NCBI RefSeq assembly: GCF_017873245.1
Contig: NZ_JAGGJY010000005.1
Coordinates: 1 to 64,000, forward strand
Length of the DNA stretch: 64,000 nt
Direction: 5' to 3'
From: Clostridium tertium
GTDB taxonomy: Bacteria > Bacillota > Clostridia > Clostridiales > Clostridiaceae
Shown here: positions 28,855 to 39,100 of the stretch, in pieces
How the letters are laid out: the number at the start of each line of letters is the position of its first letter
Position numbering within the stretch: position 1 is the first letter of the stretch
Notes under the pieces: generated by a model
The model's input: the letters and a program-made list of their open reading frames with translations, nothing else
Told to the model about the DNA's origin: nothing
Database searches by the model: none
Made by a program: the position numbers and the translations under genes

Positions 28855-29218
28855 AATAAATCACCTCACTATAAATTTATAACTTCATTTTAAATGTAAC
28901 TTTTTATTATTTTTAATCAATATAGTAGATGCATGTAAAAATTAAATATCAATTTTACTATTTTACTTAGAGAAGCATATTAAATTTTAATCCACTGATT
29001 AAGATTATTAATTGAAACAAATATATAAGATTATCAGTATATAAATAAATATATTTATATATTACCACTTAAATTATTCATTTACAAAACCCCTCTGTAA
29101 ACGTTGTTAAAAATAATAAATTAAATACCAAAAAGTATAAAGATTATTATTTATATTAGTTATATAATAACCTTGTATTCAATCAAAATAAAGTGTTTAC
29201 ATAAAAGGAGGTGAGAAT
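28855..29218. other. Divergent regulatory region between araC-type gene and PTS operon
   Basis: 364 bases, very A/T-rich, with no gene. It must hold both divergent promoters. The only site I can name is the cre element at 29096-29109. AAGGAGGTG at 29206-29214 is the ribosome binding site of the IIB gene. Confidence 0.5.
29096..29109 (+). promoter_or_regulatory. cre site for CcpA upstream of the PTS operon
   Basis: TGTAAACGTTGTTA matches the cre consensus TGWAANCGNTNWCA at all but one position. It lies about 110 bases before the IIB gene; carbon catabolite control of the amino-sugar PTS would fit. Confidence 0.65.
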
Positions 29219-29695
29219 ATGCCAAATATTATATTAACAAGAATAGACAACAGATTAATTCATGGACAAGTTGCAACTCAATGGTGTGGTTCTATTGGTG
29301 CAAACTTGATTCTAGTTGCAAATGATGTTGTAGCTGAAGATAAATTAAGACAAGGCTTAATGGATATGGCTGCTCCATCTTATGCTTCAACTAGATATTG
29401 GACAATTGAAAAAACTATAACTACTATTCATAAAGCTAGCGCTAAACAACTTATATTTATAGTTTGTGAAACTCCTGCAGATGTATTAAAACTTGTTGAA
29501 GGTGGTGTACCGATAAAAAAAGTTAATATTGGAAACATGCACATGGCAGAAGGAAAAAGACAAGTTGCTGGTTCTGTTGCGGTAGATGACAAAGATGTAG
29601 AAGCATTCAAAAAGTTAAAGGAATTAGGAGTAGAGCTTGAAATAAGAAGAGTCCCTACTGAAAATTCAGAAAGTATTGATAAGATATTTAAATAA
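29219..29695 (+). CDS. agaV: Mannose-family PTS EIIB component
   Basis: A 158-residue EIIB: ILTRIDNRLIHGQVATQWC carries the phosphorylated His at residue 15, and MDMAAPSYASTRY and KKVNIGNMHMAEGKRQV are conserved in the mannose/sorbose/N-acetylgalactosamine group. AAGGAGGTG precedes the ATG. First gene of the IIB-IIC-IID operon. The symbol follows the N-acetylgalactosamine system; substrate is inferred from context. Confidence 0.92.
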   Translation: MPNIILTRIDNRLIHGQVATQWCGSIGANLILVANDVVAEDKLRQGLMDMAAPSYASTRYWTIEKTITTIHKASAKQLIFIVCETPADVLKLVEGGVPIKKVNIGNMHMAEGKRQVAGSVAVDDKDVEAFKKLKELGVELEIRRVPTENSESIDKIFK

Positions 29696-29719
29696 TTAAA
29701 TAATACGGGGGAATGCTAA

Positions 29720-30532
29720 ATGGATTTTAATATTATACAAATTCTATTGGTTGCAGTATTTGCATTTATTGCAGGTATTGATCAATTTAGTTTCTTAGAA
29801 TCATTGTATCAACCAATTGTATCAGGAGCTGTTATTGGTGCAATTCTTGGAGACTTACAAACTGGACTTATTGTAGGTGGTACTTATCAATTAATGACAA
29901 TCGGTAATATGCCTGTAGGAGGAGCTCAGCCTCCAAATGCAGTTATCGGAGGAATAATGGCTGTAGTATTTGCCATTTCTTCTAAATTAGAGCCAACAGC
30001 TGCAGTTGGACTAGCAGTTCCATTTGCATTAATAGGACAATATTGTGTTACATTATTATTCACAATTATGTCTCCATTAATGTCAAAAGCTGATAAATAT
30101 GCTGATAATGCAGATGCAAGAGGAATTGAAAAGCTTAACTATGGCGCAATGTCTGCTTTAGGATTATTCTTTGCACTTGTAGTTGTTATAGGTTTAATAG
30201 GTGGTAGTGCTGCTGGTGAAACATTATCTAATTTATCAGCACAATATTCTTGGTTCATGGATGGACTTGGTGCTGCTGGTGGAATGATGCGCTATGTTGG
30301 ATTTGCAATTTTATTACGTATCATGTTATCAAATGACTTATGGGGAATTTACTTTGCAGGTTTTGCACTAGCAACTATAATAGGCAAAATCGAAGGTCTA
30401 TCTGGATCTGCATTATTAATAATTGCATTCATTGGAATAGCAGTATGTATTTACGACTTCCAAATTAATGTAAAAATGAAAGCTGCTTCAGCAAATATAG
30501 GAATAGGAGGAGATGACGAAGATGGAATCTAA
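29720..30532 (+). CDS. agaW: Mannose-family PTS EIIC permease
   Basis: A 270-residue polytopic membrane protein of the EII-Sor/Man IIC family (FIAGIDQFSFLESLYQPIVSG at the start, GDLQTGLIVGGTYQLMTIGN as the family signature, IGGIMAVVF). With IID it forms the sugar channel. It lies 24 bases after IIB and overlaps IID by 11 bases. Confidence 0.93.
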   Translation: MDFNIIQILLVAVFAFIAGIDQFSFLESLYQPIVSGAVIGAILGDLQTGLIVGGTYQLMTIGNMPVGGAQPPNAVIGGIMAVVFAISSKLEPTAAVGLAVPFALIGQYCVTLLFTIMSPLMSKADKYADNADARGIEKLNYGAMSALGLFFALVVVIGLIGGSAAGETLSNLSAQYSWFMDGLGAAGGMMRYVGFAILLRIMLSNDLWGIYFAGFALATIIGKIEGLSGSALLIIAFIGIAVCIYDFQINVKMKAASANIGIGGDDEDGI

Positions 30533-31367
30533 TAGTACATTATATAAAGATTTGACTCCTGCCAAACAACTCGATAAGAAAACTTTAAATAAAATGGTTT
30601 GGCGTTCATTATTCTTACAAGCTTCATTTAACTATGAAAGAATGCAAGCTGCTGGATGGCTATATGGAATATTACCTGGACTTGAAAAAATTCATACTAA
30701 TAAAGAAGACCTTTCAAAATCCATGAAACACAACTTAGAGTTCTTTAATACTCACCCATTCCTTGTAACTTTTGTTATGGGTATAATTATGTCATTAGAG
30801 CAACAAAAAGCCGATACTAATACTATTCGCGCTGTCCGTGTTGCTGCTATGGGTCCTTTAGGTGGAATTGGAGACGCTATTTTCTGGTTCACATTAGTTC
30901 CAATTACTGCTGGTATCACTGCTAACATGGCTATTGGTGGATCCTTAATTGGTCCAATACTATTCTTGCTAATATTTAATGGTGTTCAATTTGCAATTAG
31001 ATATTGGTTAATGCATTGGTCATATAACTTAGGTTCAAAGGCAATTGATATCTTAACAAAAAATGCTAAGGAATTTACACGTTCAGCTTCTATGTTAGGA
31101 GTATTCATAGTTGGAGCTCTTACTTCAAACTATGGTGCAACAAAGTTAGCTATTGAAATACCAAATGGAGAAGCTCCAATTAATATACAAAATATATTAG
31201 ATGGTGTTCTTCCTCAAATGCTTCCACTAGCTCTAACATTAATGTTATTCTACTTAATTAAGAAAAGAAAATGGACTCCTGTTGCATGTATAGGTTTATT
31301 ACTTGTACTTGGAATAGTTGGTGCTTTATTCGGTCACTTATTTGGATTCACAATGTGGGCTAAATAA
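30522..31367 (+). CDS. agaD: Mannose-family PTS EIID permease
   Basis: A 281-residue EIID: WRSLFLQASFNYERMQAAGW at the N-terminus, MGPLGGIGDAIFW, a hydrophobic C-terminal region with several helices. The ATG at 30522 is preferred because GGAGG lies 11 bases before it; the in-frame ATG at 30513 is only 2 bases from it. It overlaps the end of IIC by 11 bases, implying coupled translation. Confidence 0.92.
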   Translation: MESNSTLYKDLTPAKQLDKKTLNKMVWRSLFLQASFNYERMQAAGWLYGILPGLEKIHTNKEDLSKSMKHNLEFFNTHPFLVTFVMGIIMSLEQQKADTNTIRAVRVAAMGPLGGIGDAIFWFTLVPITAGITANMAIGGSLIGPILFLLIFNGVQFAIRYWLMHWSYNLGSKAIDILTKNAKEFTRSASMLGVFIVGALTSNYGATKLAIEIPNGEAPINIQNILDGVLPQMLPLALTLMLFYLIKKRKWTPVACIGLLLVLGIVGALFGHLFGFTMWAK

Positions 31368-31375
31368 TTTACTTC

Positions 31376-31414
31376 AAAAAGAGGACATGCTATTTATTAG
31401 CAGTCCTCTTTTTT
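31376..31414 (+). terminator. Terminator of the PTS operon
   Basis: AAAAAGAGGAC (31376-31386) pairs with GTCCTCTTTTTT (31403-31414), 9 bases past the IID stop. Confidence 0.9.
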
Positions 31415-31553
31415 AATTATTAATATAATCATAGTATTCTCAACTTTATAAACATATAAACTTTTCTATCTCAGTATAAAAAAGAACAAACTCTTCTTTA
31501 AAATCCACTTACTTATTTATATCTTATATATTTCAAAAATACATTTTTATAAT

Positions 31554-32507
31554 TTACTTAAATATTTCTTTTACATTATCAGGTACTGTATTACCAGCTA
31601 AAGTATATGCTAATAAAACAGATCCATTCCAAGGATCAAGTGCAGGTTCTTGTAAATGGCACTTTAATCCTGATTCATTTATCATTTCTTTAAGTGGCTC
31701 TAAAACATGCTTACCTGACTTAAATACACCACCAGTATATGAAACAACAAACTCATCTTTGAAATTTAATTCTTTTGATATAGCAGATATATGTTCAAAT
31801 ATAGCTTTTGCTGCATCTTTAAATATATTTTTACAAGCTGGACATCCCTCTTCTGCTGCTAAAAAGCATATTGTTGAAAACTTAGCTAATTCTGTTCTAT
31901 TAAATTTCAATCTATTAAATGCAATATCAACAATTTCATATTTATATGTTATATTATATTCTTTTTCAAGTATATCAACTAAAACAGTTTCTTCGCTTCT
32001 TCCATCTTTTTGCTTTGTATATTCATTAATCGTTCTAAGTGCAATCCAATAAGCACTTCCATCATCGCCTATTCCTGGTCCAAAACCACCACATCTTGCT
32101 AGTTTACCTTCGGCATTTCTACCATAAGCTATGCTTCCTGTACCTGCTACTACATTTATACCTGGCTTGCAAGCAGTTCCTCCTGCCCATCCATTGACAG
32201 CATCATTATCAATTGAATATGGTACTTCCATAACTTCTTTTATAGCTTCATCAATTTTAACCATATCATCTAAGCTTTCACCATATCCTGGCACTCCTGC
32301 AAAAGCATATGAGATATCCCTTACAGAAATCTTTGATTCTTCACATATATTAGAAATATTTTCTCTTAGTTCATTCTTAATTCCTTCTACACCAACTTGA
32401 TGGATGTGTATAGTTGCTCCTTCTCTTTCGCATACCTTTTGTAACTTTTCATCTACTAATAGATATTTTGTTTTAGTGCCTCCACCATCAATTCCTAAAT
32501 AATACAT
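31554..32507 (-). CDS. BadF/BadG-type sugar kinase (N-acetylhexosamine kinase)
   Basis: A 317-residue member of the BadF/BadG/BcrA/BcrD ATPase family, the group that includes N-acetylglucosamine kinases. Visible: YLGIDGGGTKTKYLLVDE (phosphate 1 motif), NVVAGTGSIAYGRN (phosphate 2) and CGGFGPGIGDDGSAYW. It would phosphorylate free amino sugars in the cytosol, complementing the PTS. It converges on the PTS operon and has its own GGGGG ribosome binding site. Confidence 0.85.
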   Translation of the reverse strand: MYYLGIDGGGTKTKYLLVDEKLQKVCEREGATIHIHQVGVEGIKNELRENISNICEESKISVRDISYAFAGVPGYGESLDDMVKIDEAIKEVMEVPYSIDNDAVNGWAGGTACKPGINVVAGTGSIAYGRNAEGKLARCGGFGPGIGDDGSAYWIALRTINEYTKQKDGRSEETVLVDILEKEYNITYKYEIVDIAFNRLKFNRTELAKFSTICFLAAEEGCPACKNIFKDAAKAIFEHISAISKELNFKDEFVVSYTGGVFKSGKHVLEPLKEMINESGLKCHLQEPALDPWNGSVLLAYTLAGNTVPDNVKEIFK

Positions 32508-32681
32508 TTTGTTTCCCCCTACAATATTTATGTTATATGATTGGATATTTTACATGTATTATTACCAACTTTGCTACCTATAATCTACATTTTCCACTTT
32601 ATATATTATATTAAAATCCATTAATTTAATTATATAATTATTATTACTAAATTCCAATATTTATATTTTATGAAATAAAAT

Positions 32682-32795
32682 AGTTAAAAGTGAAAGAAGT
32701 AATTTCTCACATATATTTTTTAGTTTTGCAACACAAAACACTTTAACTTTTTCACTCTTAAGCTTTCAATAATAAATTTCTTCGCAATTTGCTAA
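32682..32795. repeat. Intergenic repeat of the AAAAGTGAAAGA family
   Basis: AGTTAAAAGTGAAAGAAG at the left and CTTTAACTTTTTCACTCTTAAG at the right form imperfect inverted arms about 60 bases apart, followed by TTTCTTCGCAATTTGC. The same words are found at 10900-10960, 47027-47062 and 55599-55721. Confidence 0.55.
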
Positions 32796-32798
32796 AAT

Positions 32799-33740
32799 CT
32801 ATACTTCGATTTTATTTTCTCTAGCATAGTAGAAAAGATATTGCTGAGCCATTCCTGATAAAGCTCCAAATTTATCTCTTGCAAATACTCTCATCTTGTT
32901 TAGTGATACATCTGGCGCTACATAAAAATGAATCATAGCTCTTTTAACCCATACATCTACAGGGAAAGCTGAATGCTTTGTCATTGAAAATAACATTATG
33001 CAATCTGCTACCTTAGCACCTACCCCCATAAATTTCTGTAAAGCTATATGACACTCATCATCACCTAATGATTTTATATATTCTAAATCAAAATCTAATA
33101 TTTCTGGTCTTTCATCATACTTACTAGGATTTAGTTTTATATCTTCCTTAACTTCTATAGCTTCATTTACCTTTTTAATTGTATCAACTATGTACTTACT
33201 TCTAAAAGATGCTCCTGTTTCTTGAATTTCTTCTAATGTAGCATCCTTAATTGCTTGTGGAGTTGGAAATGTATAATATTCATTTCCCTTGTATTCTATT
33301 TTTTCTCCCCATCTCTCACATATCTTTTTAACTGTTTTCTTTATTGAAGGGATACTATTTCTTGCAGATATTATAAAGCTTATAAGAATTTCAAAAGGAT
33401 CTTGATTTAATATTCTTATTCCATAACCAAACTCAACACTTTTTCTAAGTATCTCATCTTTTGCAAGAACATCTTTTATTTCATCATAATTTCTTTCTAA
33501 ATCAAAATAATTCTTCCATATGTTATTAAAGTCTTCTTCATTGGAATTATATATAATAACTTCATCATCATTTTGAATCACTTCAATAACTCTTCCATAA
33601 GCAACTACAATATAGTTATTATCTTCTATCTTATCCCACCTAAAGCATTGCCCACACTCTAGTATTTGTTTTATATTAAAGTTTTTTGTACCTTGTATTA
33701 CTACTTTATTATCTTCAAAAATAGCATTTTTAAAATCCAT
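32799..33740 (-). CDS. ogg: 8-oxoguanine DNA glycosylase/AP lyase
   Basis: A 313-residue OGG1-type protein. N-terminal domain (LECGQCFRWDKIEDNNY), then the HhH-GPD fold: FIISARNSIPSIKK, and GVGAKVADCIMLFS with the catalytic Lys, followed by AFPVDVWVKRA containing the catalytic Asp. It removes oxidised guanine from DNA. It is monocistronic with AAGAGGTG upstream. Confidence 0.93.
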   Translation of the reverse strand: MDFKNAIFEDNKVVIQGTKNFNIKQILECGQCFRWDKIEDNNYIVVAYGRVIEVIQNDDEVIIYNSNEEDFNNIWKNYFDLERNYDEIKDVLAKDEILRKSVEFGYGIRILNQDPFEILISFIISARNSIPSIKKTVKKICERWGEKIEYKGNEYYTFPTPQAIKDATLEEIQETGASFRSKYIVDTIKKVNEAIEVKEDIKLNPSKYDERPEILDFDLEYIKSLGDDECHIALQKFMGVGAKVADCIMLFSMTKHSAFPVDVWVKRAMIHFYVAPDVSLNKMRVFARDKFGALSGMAQQYLFYYARENKIEV

Positions 33741-33933
33741 TTCTTCACCTCTTATATATAATTAATATACCATTAATATATTATTTATCCCCGAGATATT
33801 AATAAACTATTCTTACTTAGCCATCTTCCCCCTAAGAATTAAACTAAATATTAATAATTTTTATCTTTATAAATTATATCATACTCTCAATAAAAAATGG
33901 ATAATATGTATTCAATAATAATTTATATAAAGA

Positions 33934-33966
33934 AAGATAGAGAAATTAAGTAAATTTCTCTATCTT
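33934..33966 (-). terminator. Terminator of the butyryl-CoA operon
   Basis: AAGATAGAGAAATT (33934-33947) pairs with AATTTCTCTATCTT (33953-33966) and is flanked by T/A-rich sequence, about 57 bases past the hbd stop. Confidence 0.85.
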
Positions 33967-34022
33967 AAAAAAGTTCAACAAATCAAATCCATATTAAATC
34001 AAATCATATTTAGGGTAAATTT

Positions 34023-34865
34023 TTAATAATTATAGAATCCTCTACCAGTCTTTCTTCCAAGATATCCAGCTCTAACATACTTTCTTAGAAGATTACTTGC
34101 TCTGTACTTTGTATCTCCTGTTTCATTATATAAAACATCCATAATAGCTAAGCATACATCTAATCCTATAAGATCACCTAAAGCTAAAGGTCCCATTGGA
34201 TGGTTTGCACCATATTTCATAGCCGTATCTATATCTTCAACTGAAGCTATTCCTTCTTGAAGAATAAATGATGCTTCATTAATCATTGGAATAAGTATTC
34301 TATTAACAACAAATCCTGGAGCTTCTGCAACTTCTACTGGTTCCTTACCAATTGCTAATGATAATTCCTTTATAGAGTCAAAAGTTTCCTTTGATGTTGC
34401 CATTCCTCTTATAATTTCTACTAGCTTCATTACTGGAGCTGGATTAAAGAAATGCATTCCTATAACTTTATCAGGTCTCTTTGTTGCTGAAGCAACTTCT
34501 GTTATTGATAACGATGATGTATTAGAAGCTAATATAGTAGATTCTTTACAAATCCCATCTAATTCCGCAAATATACTCTTTTTAATTTCCATATTTTCAA
34601 CAGCAGCTTCAATTACTAAATCACAATCTTCTGCAAGAGATAAATCAGTAGTTCCAGTTATTCTTGAAAGAACAGCTTCTTTATCTTCTTCACTCATCTT
34701 ACCCTTAGCAACTAACTTAGTTAATCCCTTATTGATTCCGTTTATTCCTCTTTCAACAAATTCATCCTTTATATCTCTAACTATTACTTCATAACCCTTT
34801 TGAGCAAAAGCTTGAACTATACCTGCTCCCATAGTTCCTGCACCTATAACAAAAATCTTTTCCAT
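34023..34865 (-). CDS. hbd: 3-hydroxybutyryl-CoA dehydrogenase
   Basis: A 280-residue enzyme: NAD-binding [20 protein letters not shown] at the N-terminus, catalytic region [12 protein letters not shown] and [16 protein letters not shown] with the active-site His, and a C-terminal helical domain ending [11 protein letters not shown]. It reduces acetoacetyl-CoA to 3-hydroxybutyryl-CoA. CGGGAGG precedes the ATG at 34865; the frame runs upstream only through an intergenic repeat. It is the last gene of crt-bcd-etfB-etfA-hbd. Confidence 0.96.
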   Translation of the reverse strand: MEKIFVIGAGTMGAGIVQAFAQKGYEVIVRDIKDEFVERGINGINKGLTKLVAKGKMSEEDKEAVLSRITGTTDLSLAEDCDLVIEAAVENMEIKKSIFAELDGICKESTILASNTSSLSITEVASATKRPDKVIGMHFFNPAPVMKLVEIIRGMATSKETFDSIKELSLAIGKEPVEVAEAPGFVVNRILIPMINEASFILQEGIASVEDIDTAMKYGANHPMGPLALGDLIGLDVCLAIMDVLYNETGDTKYRASNLLRKYVRAGYLGRKTGRGFYNY

Positions 34866-34891
34866 ATTAAAAACCTCCCGTTTCTTCAATT

Positions 34892-34990
34892 CACAATTGA
34901 CAATTGATAATTTAGGTGATAATTTCATAACTCAGTAAACTGGTCTATTTCTTTAATTGTCTACTTTCCATTGTCCATTATCAATTGTTA
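34892..34990. repeat. Inverted intergenic repeat in the etfA-hbd gap
   Basis: CACAATTGACAATTGATAATT (34892-34912, imperfect) and, at the right, TTGTCCATTATCAATTGTTA (34971-34990) are inverted versions of the same word. Similar words are at 9928-9950 and 51186-51216. The element separates etfA and hbd but leaves the operon order intact. Confidence 0.55.
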
Positions 34991-35013
34991 TTTCCTTAAT
35001 TATACATTATTAA

Positions 35014-36018
35014 TTAGTTTTCTTTCATTGCTTTTACTTGTGCTGTCATCTCTGGAACAACTTTTAGCAAGTCTCCAACTATTGCATAATCTGCTGTTTG
35101 CATTATTGGAGCTGATGCATCTTTATTTATAGCTATTATTAAATCTGAATCTTGCATACCTGCAACGTGTTGTATTGCACCTGAAATACCACATGCTATA
35201 TATATAGTTGGCCTTACTGTTTTACCTGTTTGTCCAACTTGATAATCTCTTTCTATCCATCCATTTTCTACAGCTGCTCTTGAACCTGCTACTGTTCCAC
35301 CTAAAGCTTCTGCTAATTCTTCTAAAATAGCAAAATTTTCTTTTGAACCTACTCCTCTACCACCTGAAACAATGAAGTTAGCTTCGCTTATATCAACGAT
35401 ATCTTTTGCTTCTTTTACTATCTCAACTATTTTAGTTCTGATATCTGAATCTGCGATTTTTACTTCTACTTCTTCTACAGTAAAGTTTCTATCTTCATCT
35501 GAAATCTTTGAAAATACTCCTGGTCTTACTGTTGCCATTTGTGGTCTGTGATCTGGACATGCTATTGTAGCCATTAAGTTACCACCAAATGCTGGTCTTG
35601 TTGCTAATAAATCAGCTTTTTCTACATCGACATCTAAAACTGTACAGTCTGCTGTTAATCCTGTAGATAACCTTGCAGCTACTCTAGGTCCTAGGTCTCT
35701 TCCAATGAAAGTTGCTCCTATAAATAATATTCCTGGCTTTCTTTCATTTGCTAAATCACAAATAACCTTTGTATATCCATCAGTAGTATAGTGCTTTAAT
35801 AATTCATTTTCTGCCACTAAAACCTCATCTGCTCCATGTCTTCCTAATACATCAGCTAAACCCTTTATATTATCTCCTAATAAAAGAGCTGTTAATTTTA
35901 CTCCTAATTTATCAGCAATTTTTCTACCTTCACCAAGTAATTCTAAAGAAACCTTTTGAAGTTCTCCTTCTCTTTGCTCAGCAAATACCCATACGCCTCT
36001 GTAATCTGCTATACTCAT
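35014..36018 (-). CDS. etfA: Electron transfer flavoprotein alpha subunit
   Basis: A 334-residue EtfA: N-terminal domain (GVWVFAEQREGELQKVSLELL) and the FAD-binding C-terminal domain with VSGGRGVGSKENFA, GGTVAGSRAAVENGW and QVGQTGKTVRPTIYIACGIS. Together with EtfB and Bcd it forms the flavin-based electron-bifurcating butyryl-CoA dehydrogenase complex of clostridia. Confidence 0.96.
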   Translation of the reverse strand: MSIADYRGVWVFAEQREGELQKVSLELLGEGRKIADKLGVKLTALLLGDNIKGLADVLGRHGADEVLVAENELLKHYTTDGYTKVICDLANERKPGILFIGATFIGRDLGPRVAARLSTGLTADCTVLDVDVEKADLLATRPAFGGNLMATIACPDHRPQMATVRPGVFSKISDEDRNFTVEEVEVKIADSDIRTKIVEIVKEAKDIVDISEANFIVSGGRGVGSKENFAILEELAEALGGTVAGSRAAVENGWIERDYQVGQTGKTVRPTIYIACGISGAIQHVAGMQDSDLIIAINKDASAPIMQTADYAIVGDLLKVVPEMTAQVKAMKEN

Positions 36019-36039
36019 CTTTTTTACCTCCCATATTTC

Positions 36040-36819
36040 CTAGATGTAGTGTTTTTCTTTTAATTTACCTAATACATATTTTACAGCTTCATTTGGAACT
36101 TCATTTATTAATTCTCCTGCTCCCTTAGCTTCTTTAGTCATTGACTTTTTAACCTTCGTTGGTGAACCTTTAAGTCCTAGTTCTTCTTTATTCACTTCTA
36201 GGTCAGCTGCTGACCAAATTTTTATTTCTGTATTTGCAGTATCAAAGATATATCTAACATTCATATATCTTGGTTCATTTAATTCTTTTATAGCTGTTAA
36301 AAGAACTGGTCCATTAACCTTTATTAATTCATACCCATCTTCTAATGCTCTATTTACTAATAACCCATCATCTTCTACTTTAACACCTTGAACATATGTT
36401 ACTTGAGGTATATTTAAATGTTCTGCAATTTCTGGTCCAACTTGTGCTGTATCTCCATCTATAGCTTGTCTTCCAGCAAAAACTACATCATATTCTAATC
36501 TTCTTATTGCTCCTGCTAAAGTTTTTGAAGTTGCTAGTGTATCAGCTCCTGCAAAAGCTCTATCAGTTATAAGTATAGCTTCATCAGCTCCCATACATAA
36601 AGCTTCTCTTAATGCATTTTGTGCTTGAGGAGGCCCCATACTTACTACTGTAACCTTTCCACCTACATTATCCTTTAAAGTTAAGGCTGCTTCTAAAGCA
36701 TGCTTATCTTCTGGATTTATTATTGATGGAACACCATCTCTTATAAGAGTCCCTGTCTTTGGATCAATTTTAACAGCTGTTGTATCTGGAACTTGTTTTA
36801 AACAAACTACTATATTCAT
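36040..36819 (-). CDS. etfB: Electron transfer flavoprotein beta subunit
   Basis: A 259-residue EtfB: MNIVVCLKQVPDTTAVKIDP, the AGRQAIDGDTAQVGPEIAE nucleotide-binding segment and ALEDGYELIKVNGP. It is the partner of EtfA in electron bifurcation. It lies between bcd and etfA with spacings of 17 and 21 bases. Confidence 0.96.
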   Translation of the reverse strand: MNIVVCLKQVPDTTAVKIDPKTGTLIRDGVPSIINPEDKHALEAALTLKDNVGGKVTVVSMGPPQAQNALREALCMGADEAILITDRAFAGADTLATSKTLAGAIRRLEYDVVFAGRQAIDGDTAQVGPEIAEHLNIPQVTYVQGVKVEDDGLLVNRALEDGYELIKVNGPVLLTAIKELNEPRYMNVRYIFDTANTEIKIWSAADLEVNKEELGLKGSPTKVKKSMTKEAKGAGELINEVPNEAVKYVLGKLKEKHYI

Positions 36820-36836
36820 CTATAAATCCTCCCCTA

Positions 36837-37976
36837 TTATCTTAAAGCATTTCCTGAAATAACCATCTTTTGAACTTCTGAAGTTCCTTCATATATTTCA
36901 GTTATTTTTGCATCTCTCATCATTCTTTCAACTGGATATTCCTTAGTGTATCCATATCCACCAAATATTTGGACTGCCTTAGTTGTTACATCCATAGCAA
37001 CTTCTGCTGCATAAAGTTTAGCTCTTGCTGCATCTACTGAATATGGAAGTTTATTATCCTTTAACCAAGCAGCTTTATAAACTAAATGCCTTGCAGCTTC
37101 AATTTTAGTATCCATTTCTGCTATCATCCATTGAAGTCCTTGGAAAGCTGCTAATGGTTTTCCAAATTGTTTTCTTTCTTTCATGTAAGCAACAGCTTCT
37201 TCAAATGCTCCTTCTGCAATTCCTAGAGCTTGAGCTGCAATACCAATTCTTCCTCCATCTAGAGTTTTCATAGCTATACCAAAGCCTTTACCTTCTTGTC
37301 CAATTAAATTTTCTTTTGGAACTATACAATTGCTCATAACTAACTCTGTTGTTGAAGACGCTCTAATTCCAAGCTTTTCTTCTTTCTTTCCAATTGAGAA
37401 ACCTTCAAATTCTTTTTCAACTATAAATGCTGAAATTCCTCTTGTTCCTTTACTTCTATCAGTCATAGCAAAAATAATAAATGTATCAGCTACTCCACCA
37501 TTTGTTATAAATATCTTTGATCCATTTAATATATAATTATCTCCATCTAATACAGCTACAGTTTGTTGTCCTGCTGCATCTGTACCAGCTCCTGGTTCAG
37601 TTAATCCAAATGCACCTAATTTTTTACCACTTGCAAGATCTACTAGATATTTTTCTTTTTGCTCTTTTGTTCCAAATTGCTCTATTAAAGAAGCACAAAG
37701 AGAAGTATGAGCAGATACTATAACACCTGTAGTTCCACAAGCTTTTGATAATTCTTCTACTGCTATTATATAAGAAAGAGTGTCTCCACCAGCTCCACCA
37801 TATTCTTTAGCAAATGGAATTCCTAACATTCCAAGCTTGGCCATTTTTTCAACATTCTCCATAGGAAATCTTTCTGTTTCATCAATTTCAGCAGCAATTG
37901 GTTTTACCTCATTCATAGCGAATTCTCTAACCATTTGTCTTACTAATTCTTGCTCTCTAGTTAATTGAAAATTCAT
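36837..37976 (-). CDS. bcd: Butyryl-CoA dehydrogenase
   Basis: A 379-residue acyl-CoA dehydrogenase: [19 protein letters not shown] (FAD/substrate loop), [19 protein letters not shown], and the C-terminal [18 protein letters not shown] with the catalytic Glu in YEGTSE. It reduces crotonyl-CoA to butyryl-CoA. GAGGAGG precedes the ATG. Confidence 0.96.
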   Translation of the reverse strand: MNFQLTREQELVRQMVREFAMNEVKPIAAEIDETERFPMENVEKMAKLGMLGIPFAKEYGGAGGDTLSYIIAVEELSKACGTTGVIVSAHTSLCASLIEQFGTKEQKEKYLVDLASGKKLGAFGLTEPGAGTDAAGQQTVAVLDGDNYILNGSKIFITNGGVADTFIIFAMTDRSKGTRGISAFIVEKEFEGFSIGKKEEKLGIRASSTTELVMSNCIVPKENLIGQEGKGFGIAMKTLDGGRIGIAAQALGIAEGAFEEAVAYMKERKQFGKPLAAFQGLQWMIAEMDTKIEAARHLVYKAAWLKDNKLPYSVDAARAKLYAAEVAMDVTTKAVQIFGGYGYTKEYPVERMMRDAKITEIYEGTSEVQKMVISGNALR

Positions 37977-38065
37977 TTATTATACCTCCTCGATATTGCA
38001 CCCATTTTTACTTAACTACATATATTTTAATTTTTCGATAATTCGTTATATTTCATTTTTTCTGA

Positions 38066-38848
38066 CTATTTGTTATAAAAATTTTTATTTCTCTTTTCAA
38101 TAAAAGCTGTCATTCCTTCTTTTTGATCTTCTGTTGAGAAGCACTTTCCAAAATCTTCAGCTTCAATTTCTATAGCTCTATCTATATCAACTTGCATTCC
38201 CCTATTTATTGCATCTTTACATAACTTAACTGCAATTGGAGCATTATTAATTATTGCCTTTGCCATAGCTTTTGCTTCTTCCATTAAATTTTCAAGGGCT
38301 ACAACTTTATTTACTAAACCAATTCTAAGCGCTTCCTCTGCTTTTACAGTTGCACATGTATAAATAAGTTCTTTAGCTTTACCTTCTCCAACTAATCTAG
38401 GCAATCTTTGAGTTCCACCAAATCCAGGTGTTATTCCAAGACCAACTTCTGGTTGAGCAAATCTTGCTTTTTCAGAAGCTATTCTTATATCACATGCCAT
38501 AGCCAGTTCACATCCACCACCAAGGGCAAATCCTGATACTGCTGCAATAACAGGCTTGTTTAGTTTTTCCAATCTTCTGAAAACTCTATTTCCTAAAAGG
38601 CCAAATTCTTTTCCTTCATCCTCTGATAAATCTTTCATTTCTGAAATATCAGCTCCGGCAACAAAAGCCTTTTCTCCCGCTCCTGTTAATATAACACAGT
38701 AAATATTACTATCATTTTCTAAGTCTTCTAATACTACGTCTAAATCCTTTAATGTTTCTGAGTTTAATGCATTTAATGCTTTAGGTCTATTAATTGTAAC
38801 AATCGCTAGATTTTCCTCTTTTTCAAGAATTATATTTTTCAATTCCAT
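38066..38848 (-). CDS. crt: 3-hydroxybutyryl-CoA dehydratase (crotonase)
   Basis: A 260-residue enoyl-CoA hydratase family protein: oxyanion-hole segment AFVAGADISEMKDL, catalytic Glu region SGFALGGGCELAMACDIRIA and PEVGLGITPGFGGTQRLPRL. First gene of the butyryl-CoA operon; AAGGGGG precedes the ATG. No thiolase gene is nearby. Confidence 0.96.
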   Translation of the reverse strand: MELKNIILEKEENLAIVTINRPKALNALNSETLKDLDVVLEDLENDSNIYCVILTGAGEKAFVAGADISEMKDLSEDEGKEFGLLGNRVFRRLEKLNKPVIAAVSGFALGGGCELAMACDIRIASEKARFAQPEVGLGITPGFGGTQRLPRLVGEGKAKELIYTCATVKAEEALRIGLVNKVVALENLMEEAKAMAKAIINNAPIAVKLCKDAINRGMQVDIDRAIEIEAEDFGKCFSTEDQKEGMTAFIEKRNKNFYNK

Positions 38849-38979
38849 TATAGAATCCCCCTTTTATCCATGATTATATTAAATTTATTCAATAGACATA
38901 ACCCATGTAGTATCTTATGATTGCATTTAAAACATATTAATAATTGAATTTATGTTAGTATGTATCATATAGAATCAAT

Positions 38980-38997
38980 TTGTTAATCTTATAACAA
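38980..38997. promoter_or_regulatory. Rex operator upstream of crt
   Basis: TTGTTAATCTTATAACAA matches the Rex consensus TTGTTAANNNNTTAACAA with a single change. It is 131 bases upstream of the crt start. Rex, encoded by the next gene upstream, would repress the butyrate operon at a low NADH/NAD ratio. Confidence 0.88.
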
Positions 38998-39009
38998 TCA
39001 TAAGCAAAA

Positions 39010-39037
39010 ATAATTGAAGCAGATGCTTCAATTATTA
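39010..39037 (-). terminator. Terminator after rex
   Basis: AATAATTGAAGCA pairs with TGCTTCAATTATT (two-base centre) and is followed on the minus strand by TTTTTGC. It separates rex from the crt promoter. Confidence 0.8.
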
Positions 39038-39100
39038 TTATAAACTCTTAAATTTTCTTTTGCAATAACTATTTCTAATTTAATCCAATTATCAATTTAG